Shown: positions 46,124 through 55,256, counted from the first letter of the stretch. The stretch: DNA of 64,000 nucleotides from Rhodopseudomonas palustris (GCA_016215605.1 JACRJB010000014.1:62001-126000); one strand, 5' to 3'. Notes: generated by a model from the letters alone, not told the origin. Numbers and translations: made by a program.

Positions 46124-46834
46124 TCAGGCGGCCGCGGCAAAGCCGGTGACGTCGATCAGGCGATCGGCGATCCGGGCACGCACCTCGTCGTCGTGCACGA
46201 TAGCGATCATCGCGACGCCGTCGCGTTTCTTCTCGGCGACCAGATCCATCACCACTTCGCGGTTGGCTGCGTCCAGCGACGCGGTCGGCTCGTCCAGCAG
46301 CAGGATCGGAAAATGCGCGATGAAGCCACGCGCGATATTGACGCGCTGCTGCTCGCCGCCCGAAAAGGTCGCGGGCGGCAGCGTCCACAACCGTTCGGCG
46401 ATGTTCAGCCGCTTCAGCAATTCGCCGGCGCGCGCGCGGGCTTCCTCTTTCGCCATGCCGTTGGCGAGCAGCGGCTCGGCGACGACGTCGATCGCCGCGA
46501 CGCGCGGCACCGCGCGCAGGAACTGGCTGACATAGCCGATCGTGCAGCGGCGCAGCTCCAGCACCTGGCGCGGTTCGGCGCTGGCGAGGTCGATGGTCGC
46601 GCCGCGATGCAGGATGTCGATCCGTCCGCCGTCGCAGCGATAATTGCCGAAGATCATCTTCAGGATCGACGACTTGCCGGCGCCGGACGGGCCGGCCAGC
46701 ACGACGCATTCGCCGGCGCCGACCTCGAACGACACGCCGCGCACCACCGGCAGGCGCAGGCCGCCCTGCAGGTGCATCACGAACGACTTCTGGGCATTGC
46801 TGAGTTGGATCATCGCGGTCATGGGCGGGCTCAT
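46124..46834 (-). CDS. phnL: C-P lyase complex ABC-type protein PhnL
   Basis: The protein has 236 aa from the ATG overlapping the phnK stop by 4 bp. Walker A is GPSGAGKSS (residues 48-56), the signature FSGGEQQRVNIARGF, and Walker B ILLLDEPTASLD. PhnL is an ATPase-like subunit needed for formation of ribosyl phosphonate triphosphate with PhnGHI, not an importer part. Confidence 0.94.
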   Translation of the reverse strand: MSPPMTAMIQLSNAQKSFVMHLQGGLRLPVVRGVSFEVGAGECVVLAGPSGAGKSSILKMIFGNYRCDGGRIDILHRGATIDLASAEPRQVLELRRCTIGYVSQFLRAVPRVAAIDVVAEPLLANGMAKEEARARAGELLKRLNIAERLWTLPPATFSGGEQQRVNIARGFIAHFPILLLDEPTASLDAANREVVMDLVAEKKRDGVAMIAIVHDDEVRARIADRLIDVTGFAAAA

Positions 46835-47628
46835 GCGGGCAGGATCGAGGCGACGAGGAGCTGGGTGTAGGGCTCGTGCGGATCGTCGAGCACCTGGTCG
46901 GTCAGACCGGTTTCGATCACGCGGCCACCCTGCATCACCATCACCCGATGCGACAACAGCCGCGCCACCGCGAGATCGTGCGTCACGACGACGGCGGCGA
47001 GGCCGAGTTCGGTGACGAGGCCGCGCAAGAGATCGAGTAGCCGCGCCTGCACCGAGACGTCGAGGCCGCCGGTCGGCTCGTCCATGAACATCAGCCGCGG
47101 CTCGGTGACGAGATTGCGCGCGATCTGCAGCCGTTGCCGCATGCCGCCCGAATAGGTGCGCGGCGCGTCGTCGATGCGGTCCTGCGCGATCTCGACGCGC
47201 GACAGCCAGGACGACGCGGTGTCGCGGATCTGGCCGTAGTGATTCCAGCCGACCGCCATCAGCCGTTCGCCGACATTGGCGCCGGCCGACACCGCCATGC
47301 GCAGGCCCTGCGCCGGGTCCTGATGCACGTAGCCCCAATCGGTGCGGAACAGAAACCGCCGCTCCGCTTCGCCGAGCGCGGCGAGGTCGCGCAGCACGCC
47401 GTCACGCATCCGGTAGGAGACGGTGCCGGTGCTCGGCGCGAGCTGCGCCGACAGCATCTGCAGTAGCGTCGACTTGCCCGAGCCGGATTCGCCGACGATC
47501 GCCAGCACTTCGCCGGGATACAGCTTGAACGAGATGTCGCGGCAGGCCTGCAGCCGGCCGTAGGATTTCGACAGACGCTCGGCGACGAGCAGCGGCTGAT
47601 CGGCCGGGATGGCGGTGCGGTCAAGCAT
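46831..47628 (-). CDS. phnK: C-P lyase complex ABC-type protein PhnK
   Basis: The protein has 265 aa. Walker A is GESGSGKST (46-54), the signature YSGGMRQRLQIARNL and Walker B LMFMDEPTGGLD. FRTDWGYVHQDPAQGLRM is typical of PhnK, which binds the PhnGHIJ core. Its start lies inside the end of phnJ (8-bp overlap). Confidence 0.95.
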   Translation of the reverse strand: MLDRTAIPADQPLLVAERLSKSYGRLQACRDISFKLYPGEVLAIVGESGSGKSTLLQMLSAQLAPSTGTVSYRMRDGVLRDLAALGEAERRFLFRTDWGYVHQDPAQGLRMAVSAGANVGERLMAVGWNHYGQIRDTASSWLSRVEIAQDRIDDAPRTYSGGMRQRLQIARNLVTEPRLMFMDEPTGGLDVSVQARLLDLLRGLVTELGLAAVVVTHDLAVARLLSHRVMVMQGGRVIETGLTDQVLDDPHEPYTQLLVASILPA

Positions 47629-48502
47629 CGGCGTGCTCCTGATGCGGCGCGCTTTCGCTGCCGCGATGGCCTTGCGCCTGACGGGTCTCACAATAGTCGG
47701 TGTCGGAACAGACGAACATCCGCCCGCCGCGATCGTCGATGACGATCTCGTCGAGATAGGAGTCGTTCGAGCCGCACAGCGCGCAGGGCGCATCCTGCCG
47801 ATAGCGCGTGAACGGGTGATCCTCGAAATCGAGCGACACCACCTGCGTATAAGGCGGGATCGCGTAGATCCGCTTCTCGCGGCCGGCGCCGAACAATTGC
47901 AGCGCCGCGCAATCGTCCATTTTCGGATTGTCGAATTTCGGCGTCGGCGACGGGTCCATCACGTAGCGCGCATTGACCTTCACCGGATAGGCGTAGGACG
48001 TGGCGATGTGGCCGAATTTGGCGATGTCCTCGTACAGCTTGACGTGCATCAGCCCGTATTCGGCGAGCGCGTGCATCCGCCGCGTCTCGGTCTCGCGCGG
48101 TTCGAGGAAGCGCAGCGGCTCCGGGATCGGCACCTGATACACCAGCACCTGGCCCTCGTGCAGCGGCGCCTCGGGGATGCGATGCCGCGTCTGGATCACG
48201 GTCGCGTCGCTCGTGTTTGTGGTGGTGGCGACACCCGCGGTCTTGGCGAAGAACTTGCGGATCGAGATCGCGTTGGTGGTGTCGTCGCTGCCCTGGTCGA
48301 TCACCTTGAGCACGTCGGTGCGGCCGAGGATCGCCGCGGTCACCTGCACGCCGCCGGTGCCCCAGCCGTAAGGCATCGGCATCTCGCGGCTGGCGAACGG
48401 CACCTGATAGCCGGGGATCGCGATCGCCTTGAGGATCGCGCGGCGGATCATCCGCTTGGTCTGTTCGTCGAGATAGGCGAAGTTGTAGTCGGGCGCGTTC
48501 AT
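47621..48502 (-). CDS. phnJ: alpha-D-ribose 1-methylphosphonate 5-phosphate C-P lyase PhnJ
   Basis: The protein has 293 aa. The four essential cysteines align with the E. coli set at Cys240, 243, 265 and 271 (CALCGSNDSYLDE and VCSDTDYC). N-terminal YNFAYLDEQTKRMIRRAILKA is family-typical. PhnJ is the radical-SAM enzyme that breaks the carbon-phosphorus bond. The short His/Glu-rich tail after Cys271 carries the phnK overlap. The start overlaps the phnI stop by 4 bp. Confidence 0.97.
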   Translation of the reverse strand: MNAPDYNFAYLDEQTKRMIRRAILKAIAIPGYQVPFASREMPMPYGWGTGGVQVTAAILGRTDVLKVIDQGSDDTTNAISIRKFFAKTAGVATTTNTSDATVIQTRHRIPEAPLHEGQVLVYQVPIPEPLRFLEPRETETRRMHALAEYGLMHVKLYEDIAKFGHIATSYAYPVKVNARYVMDPSPTPKFDNPKMDDCAALQLFGAGREKRIYAIPPYTQVVSLDFEDHPFTRYRQDAPCALCGSNDSYLDEIVIDDRGGRMFVCSDTDYCETRQAQGHRGSESAPHQEHADA

Positions 48503-49605
48503 TCCGCTGCCTCCGGCAGTGCATCGGGTTGTTCGGCGGCATCGGCGAAGTCCTGACGCAGCCGGCGGATCAGTCCGAGTTCGGACTGGAAGTCGACATA
48601 GTGCGGCAGCTTCAGATGCTCGACGAAGCCGGTGGATTGCACATTGTCGGAATGCGACAGCACGAACTCCTCGTCCTGTGCCGGCGCCAGCGCTTCCTCG
48701 CCGAGTTCGCGCGCGCGTAGCGCACGATCGACCAGCGCCATCGCCATCGTCTTGCGTTCGCTCTGGCCGAAGGCGAGGCCGTAGCCGCGGGTGAAGCAGG
48801 GCGGTTCGGTGGCCGAGCCCTTGAACTGATTCACCATCTGGCATTCCGTCAGCGCGATGCTGCCGAGCGGCACCGCAAAGCCGGCGTCTTCAGCCACGAA
48901 CTCGAGCTCGACTTCGCCGAACCTGATCTCGCCGGCGAACGGATGGCTGCGGCCGTAACCGCGCTGTGTCGAATAGCCGAGTGCGAGCAGGAAGCCTTCG
49001 TCGCCGCGCGCCAGATTCTGCAGCCGCAGATCGCGGTCCGCCGGAAAGCTCAGCGGCTCGCGGGTGAGATCGCCGACCGGCGCGCCCGGCTCCGGCTTCG
49101 ATGTCGGCTCGATCAGGCCGTCACGGCCGAGAATGTCGGTGACGCGCGGCGTCGCCTCGGTGGGCGCGGGCGCGCTCGCCGGCTGCTCCGGCTCGCCGCC
49201 GGCGGCGAGTTGCGGATCGAGCAGACGATGCGTGTAGTCGAAGGTCGGGCCGAGGATCTGGCCGCCCGGGACATCCTTGAAGGTCGACGACACCCGGCGC
49301 CGCACCGCCATCACGCCGGTGTCGAGCGGCTCGGTGGCGCCGAACCGCGGCAGCGTGGCGCGGAAGGCGCGCAGCAGAAAGATCGCTTCGATCATGTCGC
49401 CGCGCGCCTGCTTGATCGCCAGCGCGGCCAGTTCGCGATCATACAGCGAGCCTTCGGCCATCACCCGGTCGACGCCGAGCGCGAGCTGTTCGGAGATCTG
49501 TGCCAGCGTGACTTCGGGCACGTCACGATCGCCGCGGCGTTCGTGGGCCAGCAGCCGGTGCGCATTGTCGATGGCGCGCTCGCCACCTTTGACGGCGACA
49601 TACAT
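48499..49605 (-). CDS. phnI: C-P lyase core subunit PhnI
   Basis: The protein has 368 aa, the full family length. The N-terminus reads MYVAVKGGERAIDNAH and the C-terminal half carries the QSTGFVEHLKLPHYVDFQSEL block. PhnI, with PhnG, H and L, couples phosphonate to ATP-derived ribose. The start and the phnH stop share one base. Confidence 0.96.
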   Translation of the reverse strand: MYVAVKGGERAIDNAHRLLAHERRGDRDVPEVTLAQISEQLALGVDRVMAEGSLYDRELAALAIKQARGDMIEAIFLLRAFRATLPRFGATEPLDTGVMAVRRRVSSTFKDVPGGQILGPTFDYTHRLLDPQLAAGGEPEQPASAPAPTEATPRVTDILGRDGLIEPTSKPEPGAPVGDLTREPLSFPADRDLRLQNLARGDEGFLLALGYSTQRGYGRSHPFAGEIRFGEVELEFVAEDAGFAVPLGSIALTECQMVNQFKGSATEPPCFTRGYGLAFGQSERKTMAMALVDRALRARELGEEALAPAQDEEFVLSHSDNVQSTGFVEHLKLPHYVDFQSELGLIRRLRQDFADAAEQPDALPEAAE

Positions 49606-50213
49606 CAGTTGCCTCCCTGCAGGGCGAGCCGCGTGGTGCGCGGGATCGCGACGATCGCGTCGCCCGCCGCGAGGATGAAATCGAGGCCGCGCGGAAACAG
49701 CGGCGTCAGCGCGTCGCGCTGCGTGAGCAGTTCGGCCGGCAGCGCTGCGTGCAGCACGGCCGTGCCGCGAATGCCCGGGCCGCTCAGATCGAACGCGGGG
49801 CCGTCGTCGAGGCTGCCGAGTTGCAGGATCAGCGTGGTCGAGCGATCCGGATAGTCGTTGCTACCGAGCGCGAAGCGCTCGAGCGGGGGCATCGCGCCGG
49901 GATCGGCGATCAGCGCGAACGCGGCGGCGTCCGGCTCGCTCACCAGCGGCGCCGAGGTGTGGAAGCGCAGCCACTGCGTCACCGCCGCGACGCGCGTGGC
50001 CTCGTCGAGCCACAGCGGCGTGTCGTGATCGAACAGCGTCAGTGCGATCGCAGCCGTCGCCGCGGTGAGCGGGGCGGGGACCTGCTGCAGACCGGTGTCG
50101 AGTCGCTGCACCGTGCCGGGCCGCGCCATCGCCTGCATCACCGCGCGGAACGTCGTTTGCGCCGACGTCACCTTGTCGGCGAAACCTGCGGAGAGTTCGA
50201 ACGCCGTGCTCAT
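49605..50213 (-). CDS. phnH: C-P lyase core subunit PhnH
   Basis: The protein has 202 aa. The features TFRAVMQAMARPG near the N-terminus, ALTLFDHDTPLWLD and the C-terminal FPRGLDFILA segment are those of PhnH. It is part of the PhnGHIJ core complex and is encoded 2 bp after phnG. Confidence 0.95.
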   Translation of the reverse strand: MSTAFELSAGFADKVTSAQTTFRAVMQAMARPGTVQRLDTGLQQVPAPLTAATAAIALTLFDHDTPLWLDEATRVAAVTQWLRFHTSAPLVSEPDAAAFALIADPGAMPPLERFALGSNDYPDRSTTLILQLGSLDDGPAFDLSGPGIRGTAVLHAALPAELLTQRDALTPLFPRGLDFILAAGDAIVAIPRTTRLALQGGN

Positions 50214-50215
50214 GA

Positions 50216-50674
50216 TCAGCCCTCGCCTCGCACCATCGTGTAGAAATCGACCTTAGTGGCGGCGGTCTGCTCGGCCTTGCGCCGCCGTTCCGCAGCCTGC
50301 TCGGCGCGCAGCGGCGCCAGCACATTGGTTTCAATCGCCGCCGCGGTGTCGCGGCGCTGGATCAGCGCGTCGCACAGCGCGATCAGCCGCGCCTTCTCTC
50401 TGTCTCGCCCGAGCGTGTAGCCGAAGCCGCATTCGCCGCTGGCGAGCCGCACCGCTGCGCGCGTCACCGTCGCTTCGCCGAGATTGAACGGCGCGCCGTC
50501 GCCGCCGACGCGGCCGCGCACCATCACCAGGCCGTTCTCCGGCTCGCGCAGAGCTTCGCTCGGCGGCAGATCGATCGCGGCGAGGCGCGTCGCGATGTCG
50601 TCGGTGCGGGCATGAACCAGCACGGCCATTGCGGCCTGCCGGGTCTGCGTGGTGGTGTCGAAGGGCGTCGCCAT
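50216..50674 (-). CDS. phnG: C-P lyase core subunit PhnG
   Basis: The protein has 152 aa, the usual PhnG size, from the ATG closest to the phnF-phnG promoter region; the frame continues upstream but over the operator. Family features are ENGLVMVRGRVGGDGAPFNLGEATVTRAAVRL and the C-terminal KVDFYTMVRG. It is the first gene of the C-P lyase operon. Confidence 0.93.
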   Translation of the reverse strand: MATPFDTTTQTRQAAMAVLVHARTDDIATRLAAIDLPPSEALREPENGLVMVRGRVGGDGAPFNLGEATVTRAAVRLASGECGFGYTLGRDREKARLIALCDALIQRRDTAAAIETNVLAPLRAEQAAERRRKAEQTAATKVDFYTMVRGEG

Positions 50675-50691
50675 CTTGCCTCTAGCTTGCC

Positions 50692-50721
50692 TGAAGTTGT
50701 CTGTGATATTAGACAACTTCA
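50692..50721. promoter_or_regulatory. 30-bp palindrome with 11-bp perfect arms, candidate PhnF operator
   Basis: TGAAGTTGTCT (50692-50702) and AGACAACTTCA (50711-50721) are exact inverted copies with an 8-bp AT-rich centre. The element lies 18 bp upstream of phnG and 77 bp upstream of the divergent phnF. GntR/HutC regulators such as PhnF bind palindromes of this type, so it is the obvious operator for both directions. Confidence 0.75.
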
Positions 50722-50733
50722 TACCGGCGCGCC

Positions 50734-50749
50734 ATGACCTTTTGATGAC
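50734..50749 (-). promoter_or_regulatory. candidate PHO box upstream of phnG
   Basis: On the minus strand two GTCAT half-sites start 11 bp apart (GTCATC-AAAAG-GTCAT), the spacing of PhoB sites. The pair reads toward phnG and stands just upstream of the palindrome. The -35-proximal position relative to a start inside the palindrome is plausible. Two half-sites only, so the call is moderate. Confidence 0.5.
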
Positions 50750-50798
50750 GAGGTCGTGAAATGCTAGACTGGCCCGGAGCGTCGGAGCGAAGGACAAG

Positions 50799-51527
50799 AT
50801 GTCGACACTGCAGCCGGATTCCGGCGTCACCTTGTGGCGCAAGGTGGCGGACTCGATCGAGCGCGAGATCGCCCAGGGCGGCTATCCGGCCGGCGAGAAG
50901 CTGCCGGGCGAGGTCGAACTGGCGCAGTCGCACCGCGTCAATCGCCACACCGTGCGCCGCGCGCTGGCGGCGCTGGCGGAGCGTGGGCTGGTGCGGGCCG
51001 AGCGCGGCAGCGGCACCTATGTGGAAACGGCGCGGATCGCCTATCCGCTGCGGTCACGCACGCGGTTTTCCGAAATCGTCGGCGCCGGTGGCCGCGAGCC
51101 GCGTGGGCAATTGCTGTCTGCTCATCGCGAAGAGGCGACGCGCGAACTCGCGCGCGAACTGGGTCTTCCGGTCGGCGCGCCGCTGATCCGGATCGATGGG
51201 CTGCGGCTCGCCGACCGGGCGCCGATCTGCGTCGGCAGCACCTGGATGTCGGCCGAGCGTTTTCCCGATGCGGAGGAGCTGTATCGCCGCTTCGGCTCGA
51301 TGACCAAGCTGCTGGCGCAGCACGGCATCCGCGACTATCGCCGCGCCTCGACCCGGATCACCGCGGCGATCGCCGACGCCGGCGACGCCGCGCGACTCGA
51401 CCTCGGCATCGGCCGCCCGGTGCTGATCGTTGAAGGCCTCGACGTCGACGCCAAAGGCGCCCCGCTGCTGTCGATCCGCGCGCGGTTTGCGGCGGAGCGC
51501 GTGCAGTTCGTGGTGGATACGGAGTAG
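50799..51527 (+). CDS. phnF: GntR/HutC-type phosphonate regulator PhnF
   Basis: The protein has 242 aa. The N-terminal winged helix contains VELAQSHRVNRHTVRRALAALAERGLVRAERGSGTYVE. The C-terminal UTRA domain reads TRFSEIVGAGGREPRGQLLSA and ends in a strand pattern typical of PhnF. It lies on the opposite strand between the two phn operons, divergent from phnG, and probably represses one or both. Confidence 0.92.
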   Translation: MSTLQPDSGVTLWRKVADSIEREIAQGGYPAGEKLPGEVELAQSHRVNRHTVRRALAALAERGLVRAERGSGTYVETARIAYPLRSRTRFSEIVGAGGREPRGQLLSAHREEATRELARELGLPVGAPLIRIDGLRLADRAPICVGSTWMSAERFPDAEELYRRFGSMTKLLAQHGIRDYRRASTRITAAIADAGDAARLDLGIGRPVLIVEGLDVDAKGAPLLSIRARFAAERVQFVVDTE

Positions 51528-51534
51528 TCGGCGC

Positions 51535-52383
51535 CTACGCGATCGCTCGCTTCCCGATGATCGCGAACCGCAGCCGCGTCGAGATCCAGTCGATCGCGGC
51601 GACCGCGACCAGGATCATCAGGATCAGGAACGACACCTTCTGCCATTCCAGCACGCGGATCTGCTCGGCGAGTTGCAGGCCGATGCCGCCGGCGCCGACG
51701 ATGCCGATGATGGTGGCCGAGCGGGTGTTGGACTCGATGAAGTACAGCACCTGGCCGGCGATCACCGGCAGCACCTGCGGCATCAGGCCGAAGCGGATCT
51801 CGTGCAGCGCCGATCCGCCTGAGGCACGGACGCCTTCGACCTGCTTGCGGTCGGCGGTCTCGATCGCTTCGGAGAACAGCTTGCCGAAGGCGCCGAAGTC
51901 CGACACCGCGATCGCCAGCACGCCGGCGAACGGGCCGAGCCCGACCACGTTGATCCAGACCAGCGCCCAGATCAGCGTATCGATGCCGCGTACGCCGTCG
52001 AGGAAGCGGCGCACCGGGAAGCGGATCAGCTGCGTCGGGATGATGTTGCGCGCGGCGAGCAGGCTGACCGGCAGCGCCATCAGCGCCGCCAGCGTGGTGC
52101 CGAGCAGCGCGATCGACAGCGTCTCGCCCATCGCCGAGAGATAAGCGGGGAGCGACGAGCCGGGATCCGGCGGGATCATCAGCAGCGCGAACCAGCCGAG
52201 CTGGCTCAGCCCGGCCATGATCCGCTGCGGCGAGAAGTCCAGTTCGATCAGGCCGTAGATGAACAGCGCGAGCGCCGCCAGCGCGATCGTCGGGACGCCG
52301 AGCCGTGCCGCGGCGGGGCGTTCGAATAGATGCGGATGACGCGCCTTCAGGTCGGCGAGGTCGGTTTCGGTCTGCGCGGTCAT
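51535..52383 (-). CDS. phnE: phosphonate ABC transporter permease PhnE (second of pair)
   Basis: The protein has 282 aa. The binding-protein-dependent permease loop is EAIETADRKQVEGVRASGGSALHEIRFGLMPQVLPVIAG, and the IIGIVGAGGIGLQL ending matches PhnE. About six membrane segments are visible. The start overlaps the first permease's stop by 4 bp. It meets phnF tail to tail 7 bp away. Confidence 0.93.
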   Translation of the reverse strand: MTAQTETDLADLKARHPHLFERPAAARLGVPTIALAALALFIYGLIELDFSPQRIMAGLSQLGWFALLMIPPDPGSSLPAYLSAMGETLSIALLGTTLAALMALPVSLLAARNIIPTQLIRFPVRRFLDGVRGIDTLIWALVWINVVGLGPFAGVLAIAVSDFGAFGKLFSEAIETADRKQVEGVRASGGSALHEIRFGLMPQVLPVIAGQVLYFIESNTRSATIIGIVGAGGIGLQLAEQIRVLEWQKVSFLILMILVAVAAIDWISTRLRFAIIGKRAIA

Positions 52384-53258
52384 GCCCGGCCTCCGGTCAG
52401 GCGGCCGCGGATCCAGCCGGTCGAGATGTCGATGACGAACACGGTGACGATGATCAGCAGCAGGATCGCGCTGACGTCCGAATAATAGAACTTGCGGATC
52501 GACACGATCAGTTCCTGGCCGATGCCGCCGGCGCCGACGAAGCCCATCACCGAGGCGCCGCGGACGTTGATCTCGAACCGCAGCAGCGCGTAGCTGGCGA
52601 AGCCGGAGATCACCTGCGGCAGCACGGCGAAGCGCATGCAGGCGACCCAGCCGGCGCCGGTGGAGCGCACGCCCTCGACCGGCTTCATGTCGACGTTCTC
52701 GACGATCTCCGAGAACAGCTTGCCGAGCGCGCCGGTGGAGTGGATCGCGATCGCCAGCACGCCGGCCATCGGGCCGAGCCCGAACGCGATCACGAACACC
52801 AGCGCGAACACGATGTCCGGCACGGTGCGGCAGATTTCGAGAAAGCGCCGGATCACGAACAGCAGCCAGGGCAGCGGCGCGGTGTTGCGGGCGGCGAAGA
52901 AGTTCAGCAGCAGCGCCAGCACGGCGCCGGCCAGGGTGCCGACATAGCTGATCAGCAGCGTTTCGCCGAGCAACCCGAGCCATTTCTGCCAGCCCCAGAA
53001 CCATTCGGCCGGGTCGGTCCACACCCGCGCGCCGCTGTCGAGCCGGAAGATACGATCGAAATAGCTGAAGAAATTGCCGATCTTGCCGAAGAAGGTGCCG
53101 AGATCGACCTCGGCGCCGACCGCCGCGACGGCGAGCGCGGCGACGGCGATGGTGAAGCCGAGGATGGTGCGCCATCGCCGCCGCGCGATCGAAGCGTTGT
53201 AGGCCGCGTTCAGCGCGTCGAGCTGAGACTCGGGAAGCAGCGATACGGCCAGGGCCAT
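52380..53258 (-). CDS. phnE: phosphonate ABC transporter permease PhnE (first of pair)
   Basis: The protein has 292 aa from the ATG at 53258; a TTG at 53282 would add 8 residues but has no ribosome site. It has a cytoplasmic N-terminus of about 35 residues, then membrane segments and the EAA loop EIVENVDMKPVEGVRSTGAGWVACMRFAVLPQV. VMGFVGAGGIGQEL is the permease end motif. It forms a heterodimeric channel with the second PhnE. A terminator separates it from phnD. Confidence 0.92.
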   Translation of the reverse strand: MALAVSLLPESQLDALNAAYNASIARRRWRTILGFTIAVAALAVAAVGAEVDLGTFFGKIGNFFSYFDRIFRLDSGARVWTDPAEWFWGWQKWLGLLGETLLISYVGTLAGAVLALLLNFFAARNTAPLPWLLFVIRRFLEICRTVPDIVFALVFVIAFGLGPMAGVLAIAIHSTGALGKLFSEIVENVDMKPVEGVRSTGAGWVACMRFAVLPQVISGFASYALLRFEINVRGASVMGFVGAGGIGQELIVSIRKFYYSDVSAILLLIIVTVFVIDISTGWIRGRLTGGRA

Positions 53259-53280
53259 GCGGTGAGGGCTCTCGATGCGC

Positions 53281-53313
53281 AAAAAACAAGGCCGGATCCC
53301 GAAGGATCCGGCC
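53281..53313 (-). terminator. intrinsic terminator between phnD and phnE
   Basis: On the minus strand a 10-bp perfect stem, GGCCGGATCC, with a TTCG tetraloop is followed by TTGTTTTTT. It lies 18 bp after the phnD stop and 22 bp before the phnE start. Partial read-through would give far more binding protein than permease. Confidence 0.88.
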
Positions 53314-53331
53314 CGTGGGACGAGATGAAAC

Positions 53332-54273
53332 TCAGGACGCCTTCTTCTTACGCAGGGCGTCGACGAACTTGATCAGCTCGATGGTGCCGTCCCAATCCTT
53401 GGTGGTGGCGGCGTGGAAGCCCTTCTTCTGACCGTCCGAGAGACGATCGAACGCGGCCTTGTCCTTGGTCGGCGCGTCCATGAAGGCCTTGGCGATCGCC
53501 GCCTTGAGGTCTTCCGGCAGGTCGGAATTGTAGGCGTAGGGGCCGTTGATGATCGGCGCCGACTTGTGGATGATGCGGAAGTCGTCCTTCTTCATCGCGC
53601 TGCCGTCGGAATTCTTCAGCATGCCCTTGTGCAGCATCTGCTGCAGCGTCGAGTCGTCGTCGTTGGTCCACTGGTTGGCGGCGACGTCGACGGTGCCCTG
53701 CGCCAGCGCCAGCACGGCGTTCTCGTGGCTGCCGGTGAACACCACCTTGCCGAAATAGGCCTCGGCGTCCGAGATGCCCATCTTGTCGAGTTCGAAGCGC
53801 GGCACGTTGTTGCCGGAGGTCGAGTTCGGATCGACCAGGCCGAGGTTCTTGCCCTTGAGGCCGTCGATCGACGTGTAGGGGCTCGCCGCCTTGACGAAGA
53901 ACACCGAGTAGTAGCCGGTCGAGCCGTCGGCGTTAATGTCGTTGGCAAAGGCGTCGGTCTTGACGCCGGTGAGGCGGGCGCGGGCGAACGAGGCCGAGCC
54001 GTAGCTGGCGATCTGGATGTTGCCGGCGCGCTGACCCTCGATCACCGCGGCGTAGTCGTTGGCGATGCGCAGGTTGACCTTCACGCCGAGTTCCTTCGAC
54101 AGGTACGCGACGAACGGTGTCCAGCGCTCGGTGACGCCCGAGGCGTTCTCGGCGGGCACGACCGCGAAGGTCAGCTCCGGATACTTCGCCTTGTAGTCCT
54201 GCGCCAGCGCGGTGGAGCCCGTGAACGCCAGCGTGGCGGCGGCGAGCAGAATGGATCGGCGATCGATGGTCAT
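53332..54273 (-). CDS. phnD: phosphonate ABC transporter binding protein PhnD
   Basis: The protein has 313 aa with a signal peptide (DRRSILLAAATLAFTGSTALA). The mature part contains LTFAVVPAENASGVTERWTPF and the phosphonate-site wording LVDPNSTSGNNVPRF. The C-terminus is Lys-rich. It is the periplasmic receptor of the PhnCDEE importer. The 76-bp gap to phnC holds no evident terminator. Confidence 0.94.
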   Translation of the reverse strand: MTIDRRSILLAAATLAFTGSTALAQDYKAKYPELTFAVVPAENASGVTERWTPFVAYLSKELGVKVNLRIANDYAAVIEGQRAGNIQIASYGSASFARARLTGVKTDAFANDINADGSTGYYSVFFVKAASPYTSIDGLKGKNLGLVDPNSTSGNNVPRFELDKMGISDAEAYFGKVVFTGSHENAVLALAQGTVDVAANQWTNDDDSTLQQMLHKGMLKNSDGSAMKKDDFRIIHKSAPIINGPYAYNSDLPEDLKAAIAKAFMDAPTKDKAAFDRLSDGQKKGFHAATTKDWDGTIELIKFVDALRKKKAS

Positions 54274-54349
54274 CGTGACATCCCTGTCGGTTGATGTGTT
54301 TGTTGAACCCGCGTGTGCCGCGGGCCTCCGTTCGGGCGCGCGTGCGGCG

Positions 54350-55162
54350 TTAGGCCGCGACGGTGCCGAGTTCGGGCATCAGGCCCTTCGCCGGGGCGTG
54401 AACCGGCGCGGCGCCCATCACCTCGTTGGCTTCGAGGTCGTACAGTTCGCGGGCGATGCCGTCGGTCAGCGCCGCCGGCACGTCGTCGAACACGATGCGG
54501 CCGCCCGCCATGCCGATCAGGCGATCGCAGTAGCTGCGGGCGAGATCGAGCGAGTGCAGATTGCACATCACGGTGATGCCGAAGTGCTTGTTGATGCGCA
54601 GCAGGGCGTCCATCACCACCTTGGTGTTGCGCGGGTCGAGCGAGGCGATCGGCTCGTCGGCGAGGATCAGGTCGGGCTCCTGCACCAGCGCGCGGGCGAT
54701 CGCGACGCGTTGCTGCTGACCGCCGGAGAGCTGATCGGCGCGCTGCGCGGCGAGCGGCGCGATATCGAACTGATCGAGCGCCGACATCGCCAGCGCGCGG
54801 TCTTTTTCCGGCCAGGCCTGCGCCAGCGAGCGCCAGGCGGGCACATGAGCGAGGCGGCCCATCAGCACGTTGGTCATGACGTCGAGCCGGCCGACCAGAT
54901 TGAATTGCTGGAAGATCATCGCCGAGCGGGCGCGCCACAGGCGCAGTTCGCGGCCCTGCAGCGCGGTGACGTCGGTCCCCTCGAACAGGATGCGGCCTTC
55001 GGTCGGATCGGCGAGGCGGTTGAGCATCCGCAGCAGCGTCGACTTGCCGGCGCCGGAGCGGCCGATCACGCCGACAAAGCTGCCGCGCTCGACCGAGAAC
55101 GACGCGTTGTCCACGGCGGCCTTGCTGCCGAAGCAACAGGTGAGTCCTTCAACAACCAGCAT
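54350..55162 (-). CDS. phnC: phosphonate ABC transporter ATPase PhnC
   Basis: The protein has 270 aa. Walker A is GRSGAGKST (34-42), the Q-loop [23 protein letters not shown] is diagnostic for PhnC, the signature is [15 protein letters not shown], and Walker B reads [13 protein letters not shown]. It is the first gene of phnCDEE and follows a PHO-box-like site. Confidence 0.95.
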   Translation of the reverse strand: MLVVEGLTCCFGSKAAVDNASFSVERGSFVGVIGRSGAGKSTLLRMLNRLADPTEGRILFEGTDVTALQGRELRLWRARSAMIFQQFNLVGRLDVMTNVLMGRLAHVPAWRSLAQAWPEKDRALAMSALDQFDIAPLAAQRADQLSGGQQQRVAIARALVQEPDLILADEPIASLDPRNTKVVMDALLRINKHFGITVMCNLHSLDLARSYCDRLIGMAGGRIVFDDVPAALTDGIARELYDLEANEVMGAAPVHAPAKGLMPELGTVAA

Positions 55163-55205
55163 GCGCGGCTCCCGGGAATGGTTGCTCTATCGCTAACGCT
55201 GGTAT

Positions 55206-55223
55206 TTTGCAGGCATATGACAG
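55206..55223 (-). promoter_or_regulatory. candidate PHO box upstream of phnC
   Basis: The minus strand reads CTGTCATATGCCTGCAAA. The first half-site is a perfect CTGTCAT; the second, 11 bp on, is weak (CTGCAAA). It lies 44 bp upstream of the phnC start. Confidence 0.5.
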
Positions 55224-55256
55224 TCGCGTAGTTTGCGACTTGTGCACAGGTAACAA

